Source of the DNA: Phytophthora hibernalis
Taxonomy: Eukaryota; Oomycota; Peronosporomycetes; Peronosporales; Peronosporaceae
Direction of reading: 5' to 3'
Assembly: GCA_012656075.1 (NCBI GenBank)
Contig: JAAKBF010000001.1
Location: 992,001-1,056,000 of the forward strand
Length of the DNA stretch: 64,000 bases
Part shown: positions 9,033-20,561 of the stretch, piece by piece
Layout of the letters: each line of letters opens with the position of its first letter
Position numbering within the stretch: the stretch's first letter is position 1
Position numbers and translations under genes: made by a program
Notes under the pieces: generated by a model
What the model was told of the DNA's origin: nothing
Database searches by the model: none
Seen by the model: only the letters and a program-made list of their open reading frames with translations

Positions 9033-11422
9033 CTATCGGAACGTCATCAAGCCGAGCGTTCGGTCATGCGAGACGCTGAACATGGCGTCGTAGCGCGGGT
9101 GCCACGTAGCGTGAAGCACCGTTTTGTCTGGATGTAGGCAAATAGGAAGCAAAATATCGTCAGACACAGCACTGACACCCGATAGGCACTTCATCCTTCA
9201 ATAACAGATAACTTACGGTGCACACGAAGAGACTGATGCGGCTGCACAGCAGGGTAGTGTTCACCACGCATGCGCACGTCCCAAATGTTCACCACGCCCG
9301 TCTTGCTGCCGCACGAGACGTGGTAGCCTGCAGGCGACCATCTCGGTACGATATACTGGCTCGTGGCGCCGCTATTCCATGTCAGAGCCATCGCCTCGCG
9401 ATCATAGGGCTGGCGAAGATCGTGCAGCAACAAGTCATGCTGACTCTGCTCTATACAACTAACCAAGAGCAGGTTTGGGTTGTGCGGGTGCTCCAACACA
9501 GCGTTGATCTTGGAAATGCTCGGTTTGCGACGCTCGATCACAATTTGCGTATGTCCTCTGTTCAGGTCATATCGGATCAACTGTCCGTCGAGACCCCCGT
9601 GTATAAACAATCACGTTTGGAGTGGACGCAGAGCGACCTGACTTCACTGCGGTGGTCGCGGTGCAGCACACTAAACTTCAAATCACCGTGTTGTCCGTCC
9701 TCGGGCTCCTCCCACAAAACAACGGCGTGATCTGAGCTACCGGTTGTGATCAATTGCCGGCTAGTGGTCTGCGGACCAAACCCAGTTGGCAGCCAGTCGA
9801 TTGTAGAAATTCCCCGCGGATGCAGAGTGGTGCTTTTCGAGGTAATGCGTTCGCGCGGAAGAGGCTGCGGCGTATCGCTGTCTTCAAGCTGAAGCTGGTG
9901 CAGCTGCACAATGCAGAACTCTCCCTTATCTTTCAGGGGATCGCGGAAAGCCATAGCCATACGGTTTCCGTCCGGACTCCACGAAATGGCCTCGGCACAG
10001 GGACTCTCCTTCGGAAAGATGAGGGGTTCAAAGTCACCACCTTGGCAATGTTCTGGTCTCGACGTTGGTAGCTCCACAAGATGAGACCACCCTCATCAGG
10101 GCTCGTCGCAAAAATTTGAGGCTGGCTCGGGTTAAATGCTAGGTGCCGGCCCTTGCGAACGCTGCCATCAGGAACAGCCTGAAATCGGTGATTTGCCAGC
10201 AGCTTCGATGTCGGAGAGCGACCCCAAAAGTAATCGGGCATAGTGTTCTCCACCGGAACGACAGTGCTTTGAGTCGCAGCTGCAGAGCTCTCCAATTCTC
10301 TCTTCACCTCGCTGGGGTCCATGATAACAACGTCATCGTCGTCACTACCATCATCCTCTTCATCCACGATACAAGGGCGCTTGGAGGCGCGTGGTTGGCT
10401 GCTTGATCGCCGAGTATCACGTCGCTTGCTTTTACTCTTGCTCCGGGATCGTCTCGAGGAGGTCGCCTCTCGTCTCGACGACGTCTCTTCTCGGCTACTA
10501 CGGTGAGAGGGCAAGCGCCTTTCCCGGCGTTTCTGTAGCGATTCCAGGTCAATCTGAATATCGTACACCTCGATCTCCTTCGCTTCCACACGCTTTTTCA
10601 CTTCATTCAGCTCTTCACGCAAGACATCGAGCTCCTTCTGTTTCGGTTTAAGCTCGCGTTCAGCATCAGCGATCTGGTGCTCAATCTCTTGTAGACTACT
10701 GCTACGTCTGCCCCTCGACGAGGACCGTCGACGACTCGGAGACCGTTTGCGCTCCCTCTCGCGTTCTCTTCCACGCGTCTTCGACTTGGAGCGCTCGCGC
10801 TTCTTACTACTGCGCGAGTCGCTGGTTCTACGCGACGTGGTCGAGTCACTCCGCACGCTCAATGGCGCGCCGCCACTGCGTCTCGCCGCAGACTTGGAGC
10901 GTTCACGCTGACTGCGGCGCACAGCAGCGGCCGTGTCCTCCTTCTCCCTGGTAACGGACTTGGACCGCGTGCGCATGGAAATAGGCGACGGGTTGCGTCG
11001 TCCAGCAGATGCAGGAGGAGGCGGCACCGCCTCCCAGCGACTCTGTCGGGTTCTAGCAGCGGCTGGAGGCGGCTGGAAGGGCTCGGCCGTGGGCGGGCGG
11101 TAGTAACTGGCCTTGTTCGTGTTGAGCATGGAGACGCCACCCGCGCGGTTGCTGCCAAGAGCGACGAACTGCTGACCTGGCGCCTTGTGGGTCTGGCGCG
11201 CCCGCGACTTGACTTGGAGTGCGCGCGCATGGCGACGGCGTTGGTCTGAGACTGCGCGGCTCTGCGTGACGGCGCGACGGGCCGGGGAGGAGAGAGCTGC
11301 CGCCGCCGCTTGAGTGTGGACTCGCCGCGCTGGAAGTCGGCGTCCGGGATGCAGAAGGCGCGGCTGTCGGCGCGGGCGTAACGCGAGGACGAGCCTCCGT
11401 AGTCGCGATGAGTGCGGCTCAT
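9033..11422 (-). CDS. WD40-repeat protein with Arg/Ser-rich and coiled-coil N-terminus
   Basis: Starts MSRTHRDYGG at 11422. The N-terminal third is very rich in Arg and Ser (RS and SKS clusters), followed by a charged coiled coil (about 10540-10700) and an acidic patch (DEEDDGSDDDD). The C-terminal half is a WD40 propeller: HLAFNPSQPQIFATSPDEGGLILW, AISWSPDGNRMAMAF, LITTGSSDHAVVLW, LYTG...DGQLIRYD, GVVNIWDVR and a last blade in the 3' exon (LHATWHPRYDAMFSVSHD). Final intron 9128-9216 (GTAAGT...CCAG); stop at 9033. Frame breaks occur at 10023-10026 and 9594-9598, both runs one base short. A third shift near 11190 could instead be a 65-bp intron (GTCAGC...AACAAG). The RS-type tail suggests a nuclear, perhaps RNA-linked role; the exact function is not recognised. 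Confidence 0.7.
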
Positions 11423-12416
11423 TTGATGGAGAAGGACTTATGGACAGGTCTCGACGGTTGGAAGGAAGTGCGACCTTTTTGAAGCCCTCGGATTGGAGGA
11501 AATAAATTTGGCGCCAAACGCGGCGATTGGTTGAAAAGAAGAAAGTGAAAGGCAACTTTTGCAGCTCGGTGTTCGAAACGACGCAAGTGCCGTGAATCAG
11601 TGAGCCAAGACGTTCTCCGTCGGAAAACTTTTACTGTTCATAAGCGTTCGTGTGCGACTGGCGTCGTTTCATATTCCTGCATTACGCACATTGAGCGCAG
11701 CAGCGATCCTTCCTGTCGGACGTGCCGTCTGCTTTTCTTGTCCTGCAGTGCATGCGTAGGAAACCCCATTTCCGAGAGCGGTCGTCGACAGGCCGTGACG
11801 ACCTCGATCGTTCACTTCAATCCGCCGCCACTGTTTTGGGGTCTGGTGCCTATGGCAACAATGCCGAACCCGACTGCGCGATGCCGAGCGGTTGTAGCTG
11901 CCGCCGCGACGGCAACAATCCGGCAAAACAATGCAATGAGTCGCAGAAACTGGGCGGTGCGGCACGCCGCACAATATGGGTGCATTCTCGTTCGTCGTGC
12001 TGACATTTGGTCGCGGTAGCCGGGCACCATAAATTTTGTGCCCATTTCCTTGAAATTGGCCTCTAAATGTAGCTAGAACCACCATAAATGAAAGAAAAGA
12101 AACTCGCGAGCTGGCAGCAATGGTCAAACATGCTTGACGCGGTTGCACGCAGCGGGAGGAGCTTCCGGTGCTAAGTACTACAGTAAAATACTCCGAAGAC
12201 GAGCTGTGATCGTAACCCATTCCTCTTAATTGGGCGCTTTTTTCAGTGCGCGAAAGATCCAGTTCCTGACGTTTCGCCAGCTGGTTTAACTCTAGGGCTA
12301 TCTCGTGGTGTTTTAGTCTATCTCGCTACGAGTTAGCCGCAAAACGTTCATAAGTCAGTTCCCATACTCTGGTCCAGCCCATTCCTGTATTGGCGTGAGG
12401 TGACCTCTCCCGTTGT
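11423..12416. other. divergent promoter region
   Basis: About 1 kb between the minus-strand WD40 gene and the plus-strand ABC gene. Open frames on both strands overlap and show no domain. An initiator-like AGCCCATTCCTGTATT lies at about 12376-12391, 25-40 bp before the ABC start. Confidence 0.5.
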
Positions 12417-15400
12417 ATGCAGCGCAAGGCCCTCGCCTTCGAGTCCACCCCCGTCCACTCCGCGCTGGACATGAGCAGCGAGGCCACGGACTTCGAGCGC
12501 GTGCCGCCCGACAGCGGCGGCGGCTTCGTCAAGATCGGCGGCCCGCTGCCTGACGCGTCCGACCCGCGCACCATCAAGGGCGCGTCCAGCACACCCGGCA
12601 ACGGCCACCGCCTCTTCTACCTGCGCGTCATCGACTCGCGCAAATGGCACTACTCGGAGACGTTCGCGCTCTTCCTCGACTTCTTCGTGCAGGTGTTGAC
12701 CATCTCGTTCACGCAGAAGGCCACGTTCCACGACGAAGTGGCGGCCAAGGCGTCGCGCTACTTCTCGTCGGGACTCATGCTGTGTTACTTCATCGACATG
12801 GTCATCCGCATCCTGGGACTGCGGCTCGCGCTCTTCCGCTCGCACTCCAACATCGCCGACCTGCTCTGTCTGCTGGCCATGGTCGTGCTGCTTGGCTCCC
12901 GACACGTCATGGGGGACAAGGAGTACTGGCTCTGTCTCGGCTACCTGACCATCGTGGCCTGCCGCCTCATCCTCAAGCCACGCGCGCGGACCTTCTCCAA
13001 GAAATTGCACAAGTTCCGCACCAACGGAGACCACATCCGTGTGAGTATCGAGTCGCTGCGCGCGTCGCTCGCGCGCATCCCCGGCATCTCGGCCATGTCC
13101 ATTGAGATGATGGAGACGGATCTCGTCATCATATGCGGCCGAGACGAAGGAGACATGACGCGGGACGAGCTCATGAACTTCCTCGAGCGCGCGCTGCACT
13201 ACCGCCCGCCCAACCTCTCGGCCACCGAGTTCCTGTCGCACCTGCGCGATATTGACGCGTCGTCGTCCACGCTAGCCTACGGCATCACGGACGTGGTGCG
13301 CAGTACGCTCTGGCACTGGTCCACGCAGACGGCCGACCTGCTCTTTTGTTTCTTCGTTGTGTGCATCAACGCGTCCGTGAGTCCGGCGCTGGCCATTTTC
13401 CTAGCCAAGCTCTCGGACGCGTTTGACACGCTGGACTCTGGCAGCCCCAACGAGTCCACGCTCAAAATAGGCGTGGTGGGAGTGCTGGCACTGTGTGTGC
13501 CCTTCGTACTGGGCGACTACGCTGTCGGCTACTTCCAGTCCAAGATGATTTCCAAGGCTACCGAGTCGATGCAATCGGCACTGCTGAATATTATCCTGCG
13601 TCAGGACACCCAGTTCTTTGCAGAGCGCTCGGAGGGCGACTTGAACAATTTGTTCTCGAGTGATGTCGCGCGTGTGAACGCGCTGTGGCAGGCCGTGTTT
13701 TGGAACTTGCTCAACCCACTCGTGGCGGTGATTTTCGGCTTTGGATACGCACTATACATGGATCCCAGTATTGGCATCATGTCGTTTGGATTTACCGCGG
13801 TGCTGCTTTCAAGTGGTCCGCAGGGTTTCGCAGCACAGCGTTCAAAGGAGTTCGGTTCCAGGAATGCATACGTGGCTGCCGAGTTCCAGAACGCTGTGGG
13901 CTGCGAGAAGGTCGTGCGTGCGTACGCAATCCAGGACCCGCTCATTTCTCGTTTTAAGAAAACGTGTTCTGCGCTGCGCAAGAGTCAGTTCTCGAAAGAT
14001 TTCTGGTCGAGCATTGTGCAGATTTACATCGAGTCTGCGATGTACATTTTTGTTGCTATTATGACGGCCTCGCTGGCCATGAAGGTGTGGCACAAGGAGC
14101 TGTCTTCGGGCGAGTTCTTTGGCTTCATCACCCTGCTGGCTCGTGTCTCGAACCCCGTGACGGTGCTTGGTGGATTTATGCGTGTGGCCATTGGTAATGC
14201 TAGCAGTCTGCAGCGTGTTGATGATATCATTGTGGGTCTTGGCTCGAGCACCGGCGGAGACGAAGCCGACAAGGACATGCCGCCACTACCTAAGATGGAG
14301 CAGGATCTCCGTGTTGAGAAACTCGTGTTCAAGTACGACAAGGCCTCGGAGAACTACATTCTAAACGAGCTTTCTGCTACGATTCCTCGTGGTTCGTACA
14401 CTTGCGTTGTCGGACCATCTGGTTGTGGTAAGAGTACGCTGTTGGCGTGCTTGATGCAGTTTCAGGAAGCCGACGGTGGTTGCATCCGCCTCGACGGCCA
14501 TGATATTTTCAACTTCTCCAAGAAGTCGTTCATGGATCAGACTGCGGTCGTGTTCCAGGACGGTGGTATCCTCAATGGTACTATCTTCGATAATATTCGA
14601 TACGGTAACATCAACGCGTCGAATGCTGACTGCGAAGAGGCTGCTCGTCTTGCGGAATGCCACTTCATCAAGGAGCTCAAGGACGGTTTTGAAACGGTGG
14701 TGGGCCAGCACGCCACATGCAACCTCAGTGGTGGTCAGGCACAACGTATCTGTTTGGCCCGTGCTCTGTGCCGCCGCCCAAGCCTGTTGCTGCTTGATGA
14801 AGCCACAAGTGCTCTGGACCCAGAGACCGAGGCATCGATTGTGGCTACGTTGGAGCGTCTCTCTGGCAAGATGAACATGACGATTATCTCGGTCACCCAT
14901 CGTTTGTCCACCGCTCTCAATGCCGACCAGATTTTGGTGCTAAGTGCCGGGCGCGTTGCGGAAGAGGGTCGTTACGACGCCTTAGTGCAGAAGGGAGGCC
15001 TCTTCTACGAGATGGTGCACAAGGTGGACAAGCCTGAAGAGGAGGAAGATGATGTTGTTGCTCCTGTGGAGAAGACAGACATGGTTTCCATGGCCAAGAG
15101 CCGTCGTCGCGGCACGGGGCCTCGTAGAAACACAGACACGATTGGCGCCACTGGGGAGGAACCGAAGCAGATGCACGACAGTGCGTTGGCGCTGCAGCAG
15201 TTCACCAAGACGCTGAGCTCGCGTGTTGTGCACGACGTTGGAGACGGTAACCGTCCCGCAGGCACGACTTCTTGGTACCGCTACGGCAACCGACAATCCC
15301 ATCGCAGTCGGAAGACGAGCGAGGATGGCTTCACGTCACGCCGTTCAGGGAACAACAGTGTGGAGGGGAGCCAATGGTATCCTAGTCACCAGGAACGGGG

Positions 15401-15455
15401 TGCGGCGACGTCGGGTGCGAGCGAAGAAGAGCGCAGTAAGTACTTCGTGCTCTAG
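12417..15455 (+). CDS. ABC half-transporter with an N-terminal voltage-sensor-like four-helix module
   Basis: Intronless, 1012 aa. Residues about 300-610 form one ABC-B type membrane domain. The nucleotide-binding domain has Walker A GPSGCGKST (from 666), signature LSGGQAQR (from 770), Walker B LLLLDEATSALD (from 790) and the switch His in SVTHRLS, so it is a half-size transporter expected to dimerise. The C-terminal 130 residues are hydrophilic. Before the ABC core lie four extra hydrophobic segments (about 81-100, 117-139, 145-162, 169-189). Their S2/S3 region (CYFIDMVIRILGLR...NIADLL) matches the acidic-x3-Arg and N-x-x-D pattern of voltage-sensor domains. The fourth helix ends with spaced basics (CRLILKPRARTFSKK) like S4. 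A voltage-sensor/ABC fusion is an inference; a divergent TMD0-like extension is the alternative. Confidence 0.85.
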   Translation: MQRKALAFESTPVHSALDMSSEATDFERVPPDSGGGFVKIGGPLPDASDPRTIKGASSTPGNGHRLFYLRVIDSRKWHYSETFALFLDFFVQVLTISFTQKATFHDEVAAKASRYFSSGLMLCYFIDMVIRILGLRLALFRSHSNIADLLCLLAMVVLLGSRHVMGDKEYWLCLGYLTIVACRLILKPRARTFSKKLHKFRTNGDHIRVSIESLRASLARIPGISAMSIEMMETDLVIICGRDEGDMTRDELMNFLERALHYRPPNLSATEFLSHLRDIDASSSTLAYGITDVVRSTLWHWSTQTADLLFCFFVVCINASVSPALAIFLAKLSDAFDTLDSGSPNESTLKIGVVGVLALCVPFVLGDYAVGYFQSKMISKATESMQSALLNIILRQDTQFFAERSEGDLNNLFSSDVARVNALWQAVFWNLLNPLVAVIFGFGYALYMDPSIGIMSFGFTAVLLSSGPQGFAAQRSKEFGSRNAYVAAEFQNAVGCEKVVRAYAIQDPLISRFKKTCSALRKSQFSKDFWSSIVQIYIESAMYIFVAIMTASLAMKVWHKELSSGEFFGFITLLARVSNPVTVLGGFMRVAIGNASSLQRVDDIIVGLGSSTGGDEADKDMPPLPKMEQDLRVEKLVFKYDKASENYILNELSATIPRGSYTCVVGPSGCGKSTLLACLMQFQEADGGCIRLDGHDIFNFSKKSFMDQTAVVFQDGGILNGTIFDNIRYGNINASNADCEEAARLAECHFIKELKDGFETVVGQHATCNLSGGQAQRICLARALCRRPSLLLLDEATSALDPETEASIVATLERLSGKMNMTIISVTHRLSTALNADQILVLSAGRVAEEGRYDALVQKGGLFYEMVHKVDKPEEEEDDVVAPVEKTDMVSMAKSRRRGTGPRRNTDTIGATGEEPKQMHDSALALQQFTKTLSSRVVHDVGDGNRPAGTTSWYRYGNRQSHRSRKTSEDGFTSRRSGNNSVEGSQWYPSHQERGAATSGASEEERSKYFVL

Positions 15456-15683
15456 AGAGTTTGCTACTCTTTTGCGTATTTTGAAAACATCGACTGATGT
15501 CCAATGTCCATCCATATTTCCAGAGTCGTTCGTAGGTATCTAGCGGAGACAGCTACTTCGTGAAGAAGGAAGCACGTCTTCTCTGTTTTGAAACATGCTG
15601 TAAAAGGCAACAGGAGCAATCGCGTGACATAACAACCAGTCATTACATTTACCGCCAGCACTAAATTGCCATAGCATCACTAC

Positions 15684-18167
15684 TTAGAATCCCAGTGTGG
15701 CACGCCCATAAAACTGCTCGTCTTCTTCGGGCAAGGCGTCTTCCAGCCCATCGAGGTTGAACTCCTTCGCTTGCTTACTGTCGTTGCGGGTCAGTGCTTT
15801 TTTGTCCGGGTCACCACCACGTGTTGATGCTGCCCGAGGTGGAGGTAGCGGCGGAGCGGCGGCATTCAGTAAATATGCGTTCGCAGCACGCAGAGTTTTC
15901 ACCCAACTGTTAAGCTCCTGCGGACTCTTGGTGAAGAAATGCGATTGCTGTTCGTCCGTACAGACAACAAACTCCTTGCCGTGCCTCATGTCCTCGCAGA
16001 CAACCTCGAAACTCTTCTCAGCCAGGTTGATCTCACCACGCACAACCGAGTCGCCACGACGCTTGTAATATTTGAGGAAGCCGTCAGCCGTGATCACACA
16101 CCACCGCTCGCGCGCACCACGCATCGTCTTCATGCCACTAATAAGACCACGGTCGGCCCACTCCGTAGGACCCTTATCCAAGAAACCGCTTAGCATCGGC
16201 ATCTTTCCCCGCGAACTACCAGGGGTAGCCGATGTGTCAGCGCTCGTGTTCGCAGGAGGACTCGAGTTGTCATTGCCATTCGGGCCTGAACGCTTCGACT
16301 TCTTCGAGGACTGCTGCCGACTACTTTCGGTTGTCGACTCAGTTGATTTCTTGGGGTTGCGAGTCGACTCGGACGACGTCGGTTTACTCTGTCCTGTTTT
16401 AAGCCGGTGCAGTTCGTCCTGCGCATCCTTAAGCTCCTCCTTAATTTTCTGGCGCCGTCGCTGGCACTCTTTTGCCAGCTTATGGTCACCCGATTGGGCT
16501 GCCTTGGATAGGGTGTCCACCACAGAGCGCTGTTTCTTACGTAACTCCAAGATCTTTGCTTCAAGATCAGCAAACTCCGACTTGGGCTTGGTAGTGCCGT
16601 TGCTGCTACTCTTCTCGTTACCACCACTCGAGCTAAGAGCACTCTTTTCCTTGCCATCGTCCTGTGACTGACGAGATGATGACGCCGACGATGTTGAGGA
16701 GCTGAGACTTGGGTCATCGTTACCCAGGCTCGCGTAATGCTTGATAAGCTGCTCCATTTCCTTCTGTACCTTGTTGGCCTTGCGCTGTTCCTTGTTCAGC
16801 TCGTCGTCCAGTCCACGTCTCTTTTTCTTCAGTGTCGACAGCTGCTCCTTTGGCGGAGCCGTGGGTTCGATACCAAAGATGTCCTCTTCCGGTACGCGAT
16901 CCTCTTCTTCATCCTTGCTATTCTCCACTTTGGCTAGCTGCTTCTCCAGTTCATCTAATTTGGCTTGCAGCCCGTCCCGCTCTTTTCGCAATCGCTTGTT
17001 ACCAGAACTCATTTTTGTGATGTCTTCGTTCAGCTCTGTGTTACGCTTAGCGAGTTCATTGGCCCGCACGAGCTCGGGGTTTTCCATGGCATAGCTCGCC
17101 TGCAGCTTGAGATTCTCCATCATGACTCCGTATTTGTCCTTGTCGCTCTTAAGCACCTCATTCTCTTTTCGCAGCTCCATCCGCCTTGTATTCAGCAGGT
17201 CAAATTCACTCGACACAGTACTCCACTTGTGTTGCATGCAGGTCAGCGAGCGCAGAAGCTTCTTGTTCTCAATTGTCCACATTTCGGTGTGCAACTCTCC
17301 TGTCACCAGCACACGCGTAAACTCCTGCTTCTGCTGCATATAAGCAGACGATTGTCCATACCCCGGCGCTGCTGGGTCATTGGCCGCGGCATTATTGCGC
17401 TCCCCATCGGATTTGCGTCCTCCATTCTCCTCCACCGTCCCCTTATGGACATCTGCAAATTTGATGCGAACAGGGCGGGACGCGCTCTTGAGCTTGCCCA
17501 CCACCTCCTTGTACGTGAGTCCAGCCAGTGACACGTCTTCAATGCTAATGACGCGCATGCCAATGGTCAAGCGTTTGTGCGGCTTGACGCTCCAGTTATG
17601 AAGCTCTGCGGGTCCCGCCTTACCGTTGATTTTCGGCAGGTCGTCCACTTCAGCCTGGAACTGAGGGTACAGGATGGTCTCCATCTGGTGGACTTCTCGT
17701 AGACTCACGCCCAGTCTTCCTTCCTGGAAACAAATCTCCACCTCACTCAGCCAGTTGAACGTCTTCTTGATCTTGGCCTTGGACGTGGTCATGGGCGGTG
17801 GCACCCACTGCGTCTTGCCAGCGGGAGAGATGAAGTAGTAGCGACCTTCTGGGACTTGCTCTCTTTGCGCGTCCATCCAGGCGGCATTTTGTCCTCGCCC
17901 TCGGGCGTAGCGCTTCCTGTGCTGCGTCGACTGCCGCGGCTTCCACGACTCCCGCGACTACTGTTGAGCGGCGTGGCATTGGCTGATGTCGTCGTCGTAG
18001 TAGTTGTCGTGCTACCCCTTTGTCGCTGTTGGTCATGGTACTGTTGTTTCTGCAAAATATAAATTAGCACGTGCAAAACAATAGTGCAAAAGTGCAAAAC
18101 TTCAGTCCTCCATCCTGCAACTGACCCCTTAGCGCAAATAAAATCAGGTTGCAAAACTCACCTCCAT
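15684..18167 (-). CDS. WW-PDZ-coiled-coil-PH scaffold protein
   Basis: The first exon (18162-18167) encodes only Met-Glu; a 112-bp intron (GTGAGT...GCAG) follows and exon 2 runs 18049-15684. Order: a Thr/Ser/Arg low-complexity stretch; a WW domain (MPPGW...GRYYFISPAGKTQWVPPP) interrupted by a one-base frame break at about 17845-17855; a PDZ-like domain (RLGVSLRE...ISIEDVSLAGLTYKEVVGKLKSASRPVRIKF); a long coiled coil with acidic/Lys/Ser stretches; and a C-terminal PH domain (LSGFLDKGPTEWADRG...ERWCVITADGFLKYYKRRGD...KTLRAANAYL). This architecture suggests a membrane-associated adaptor binding proline-rich and C-terminal ligands and phosphoinositides. No enzymatic domain is seen. Convergent with the ABC gene, 228 bp apart. 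Confidence 0.85.
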
Positions 18168-18449
18168 AGCTGCTTCTTCATGGCCTCAGAGCCGCGCCCC
18201 CGCAGTTTATCGTGGCGCAGACGGCGTCGCCTCTCCCTCCCTATCTCTGTCGTTGGCCGTGCAGCTTCCTCTTCGCTGCAGATCGCGCCGTCGCGTCGGC
18301 AGCTCAGTTCCTTTCTCTGTTGCGCCTCGTAAATGGCAAGACCCCCTTAAAAACAAGCAGAACAGCGACTGAACGACTAAGTACGAGTTTGTTTTACCCA
18401 ATCAAACGACATCTGATAAATCTGATGCTATCTCAGCAGTCGCGCAACT

Positions 18450-20346
18450 TCAGTAATACGCTTGAAGTTGTCGCTCGAAGGACGGCGCTCGAGCGCGTTT
18501 CCGCGGCGAAAAGTCCTCGGCGATGTCTGTGGACCGGAAGACGCTGCGCGATCGGTTGAGACGCGGGTCGCGCGACGAGATGCGGCCTTCTGCTCTCTGG
18601 AAAACGCTGTGCGAGCGCTTGCGGTAGTCGGGGACGGCACTGGACGCACTCACACTCTGCTCGGCGTAGGCTGGGGGCTGGCCAGGCGGCGGTGGTGGCA
18701 CGAACTCCTGGTGATTCGGGCTGTAGAGACGTCCCACACTCTCCCGCACCTCGTAATCGCGGTGGCTCCGAGGCGTGGATGACGCGCCGTAGCTGGCTCG
18801 CGCGCGGTTCACCTCGTCGATGTAGCTCTCCAGACACTTGACCATGAACGCGTTCCTGTCAATCGTCACGGTGCTCGAGTACTTCTTGTGCTTGTCGTGC
18901 GTCGTGCCGTTCTCAATGTCGGCCTTCAGGTACCAGCACTGCTTCATGTGGTGACCCACTTTGAGGCAGTAGAAGCACGACACGGGCCCGTTCTTGTTGC
19001 TCTCGAAGCGATCGTAGCTGGCGTACTTCTTCTCGTATCGGCTGCGCGGAGACTTGCCGTACCGGTCGTGGGGCGTGTACTTGCTGTAGCCTCTGAAAGA
19101 CTCGTAGTTGCTGTTTTTGCCGAATGCCTCGCGCTTGTCGTAGCGATCGGTCTCCTCACGTCTCTTCTCGCGATTTTCTTTTCCTTGGGGGACTTCGAAG
19201 GCCGAGGAGTGCTAGATCGCTCTGTGGGTGACTTCTTCGTTGTGTCGAGTGATCGACTCGATCGAGCTTTGTTCGTCTCTGAAGAAGAAGATAACTCCTC
19301 ACTGGTCAAATCCACCGTGTTGCTTGCTTCTGTCGACACATCAATGGGCGGCTGAACCGTCTTCGTTGCTGTCGCGGAGATCTTCGGCACCTCAGCAGCT
19401 CGCTTTTCGGCAGGCTTCTCTGCAACATGCTTGCTCACATGCTTCTCCGCCACCTTGTCAATCGCATTGCCCGCTGTAGTTTCTGCAGGCTTGTCCACAG
19501 ATCTGGTAACAGGCTGTACAGAAGCCGCCGATTTATCCGGCAACGAGTTCGAATGTGCGTCACTGGCTGATCCGCTGGCCGGCTTTAAAACTGTAGAGAT
19601 TGCAGAGTTTGCTGCCTCTGCTTGCTCCTGCTGCATGCGATCGCGTGTAACAATCACTTTCTCCACGAGCTCTGGATACGGCACAAAGGGCCGAACGCCT
19701 CTCCACGACGTCACCATGGATCTCCACGCACTCGGCAGCGTCTGCGCGAGCGAGACCGACCGGAACCCGTCGGTGAGTTCGATCCCCGTCGCCAGCGCGT
19801 ACTGTTGCATGAGCATTTCCCAGCGCGTGATGAATTCCCTCACAGGTTCCCCTTTCTTGTCCCCAAGTCGAATGTGGTGCAGCACGCGGTGCATCTCGTA
19901 CGCGTCATGAGCTCCAGGATTGCTGCGGTTGCCGTACAGCGCGCAGAGCATCTCCCAGCTGTCGTAAATGTTCTTGTTCAGGATCGCGCACTCGACGTCC
20001 GGGTGCAGGAAGCGCTGCAAGATGCTCTTGGCCTCTGCACTTTCCCCCAAGACGTCCCAGCGACTGAGTCTTCCTTGCTGAGTGGCAGGAGCTCCCTGAC
20101 GTCCGCACGAAGCAGCTTCTTCCTTGACAACCGACTGCTGCACGTCGTCGTCCACGTGGATGACGGGATATCGAGGCGGCACCTGCTCCCCGTTGAAGCT
20201 GAAGGTCTGGCTGCCGTTGTAGCCTCGCACCAGGACGTAGCCTAGCAGCTGGTAGCGCATGAGCTCGTTCTCCACGCGCGCGCGCACACGCGGAAGTCCG
20301 TCGTGCCGTCGAACACGCGCACGCTGCTGCTGCCTCCCGTCTCCAT
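18450..20346 (-). CDS. stand-alone copia-type Gag-like protein with CCHC zinc knuckle, copy 1
   Basis: The protein starts METGGSSSVRVFDGTTDF and continues with a Gag/UBN2-type capsid domain (ENELMRYQLLGYVLVRG, SILQRFLHPDVECAILNKNIYDSWEMLCALYG, MHRVLHHIRLGDKKGEPVRE, QTLPSAWRSMVTSW). A Lys/Glu/Ser linker leads to a CCHC knuckle (CFYCLKVGHHMKQC, 18944-18985), then a Pro/Arg/Ser-rich tail. Breaks at the GC run 20275-20286 and the T run 19179-19182 are each one base. The CCHC box and tail lie in frame with each other. No protease, integrase or reverse transcriptase motif follows, and I found no LTRs. It could be a retroelement remnant or a domesticated Gag. The next gene upstream is a shorter paralogue in the same orientation. 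Confidence 0.7.
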
Positions 20347-20561
20347 CCTGCTGCTACTCTCTGCTTGGGGGCTGCTGTGCGAGTGGTCGCTCTTCCAGAA
20401 GTGACACACGGCCCAAATACTGGCGAAAGTGCTCAATTTATGTGACAGCTCAGAACTTCGAACACCGATAAGCTTACGACTCTCGAGCTTGCTTCGTTAA
20501 AAACAAATCATGAACACTTCAAGCTGCCCAAACTGAGCCTTGGCGGCTTCTAGCAGAAGTT

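Noticed and set aside
8503..9093. Plus-strand ORF of 196 aa
   Set aside because: Low-quality composition, no domain, and overlaps the 3' exon of the WD40 gene on the other strand.
11669..12220. Minus-strand ORF of 183 aa upstream of the ABC gene
   Set aside because: Overlaps plus-strand open frames of equal quality in a divergent promoter; no motif recognised.
12348..13241. Long antisense ORF over the ABC gene
   Set aside because: A shadow created by GC-rich codon bias of the real gene; charged, repetitive composition typical of antisense frames.
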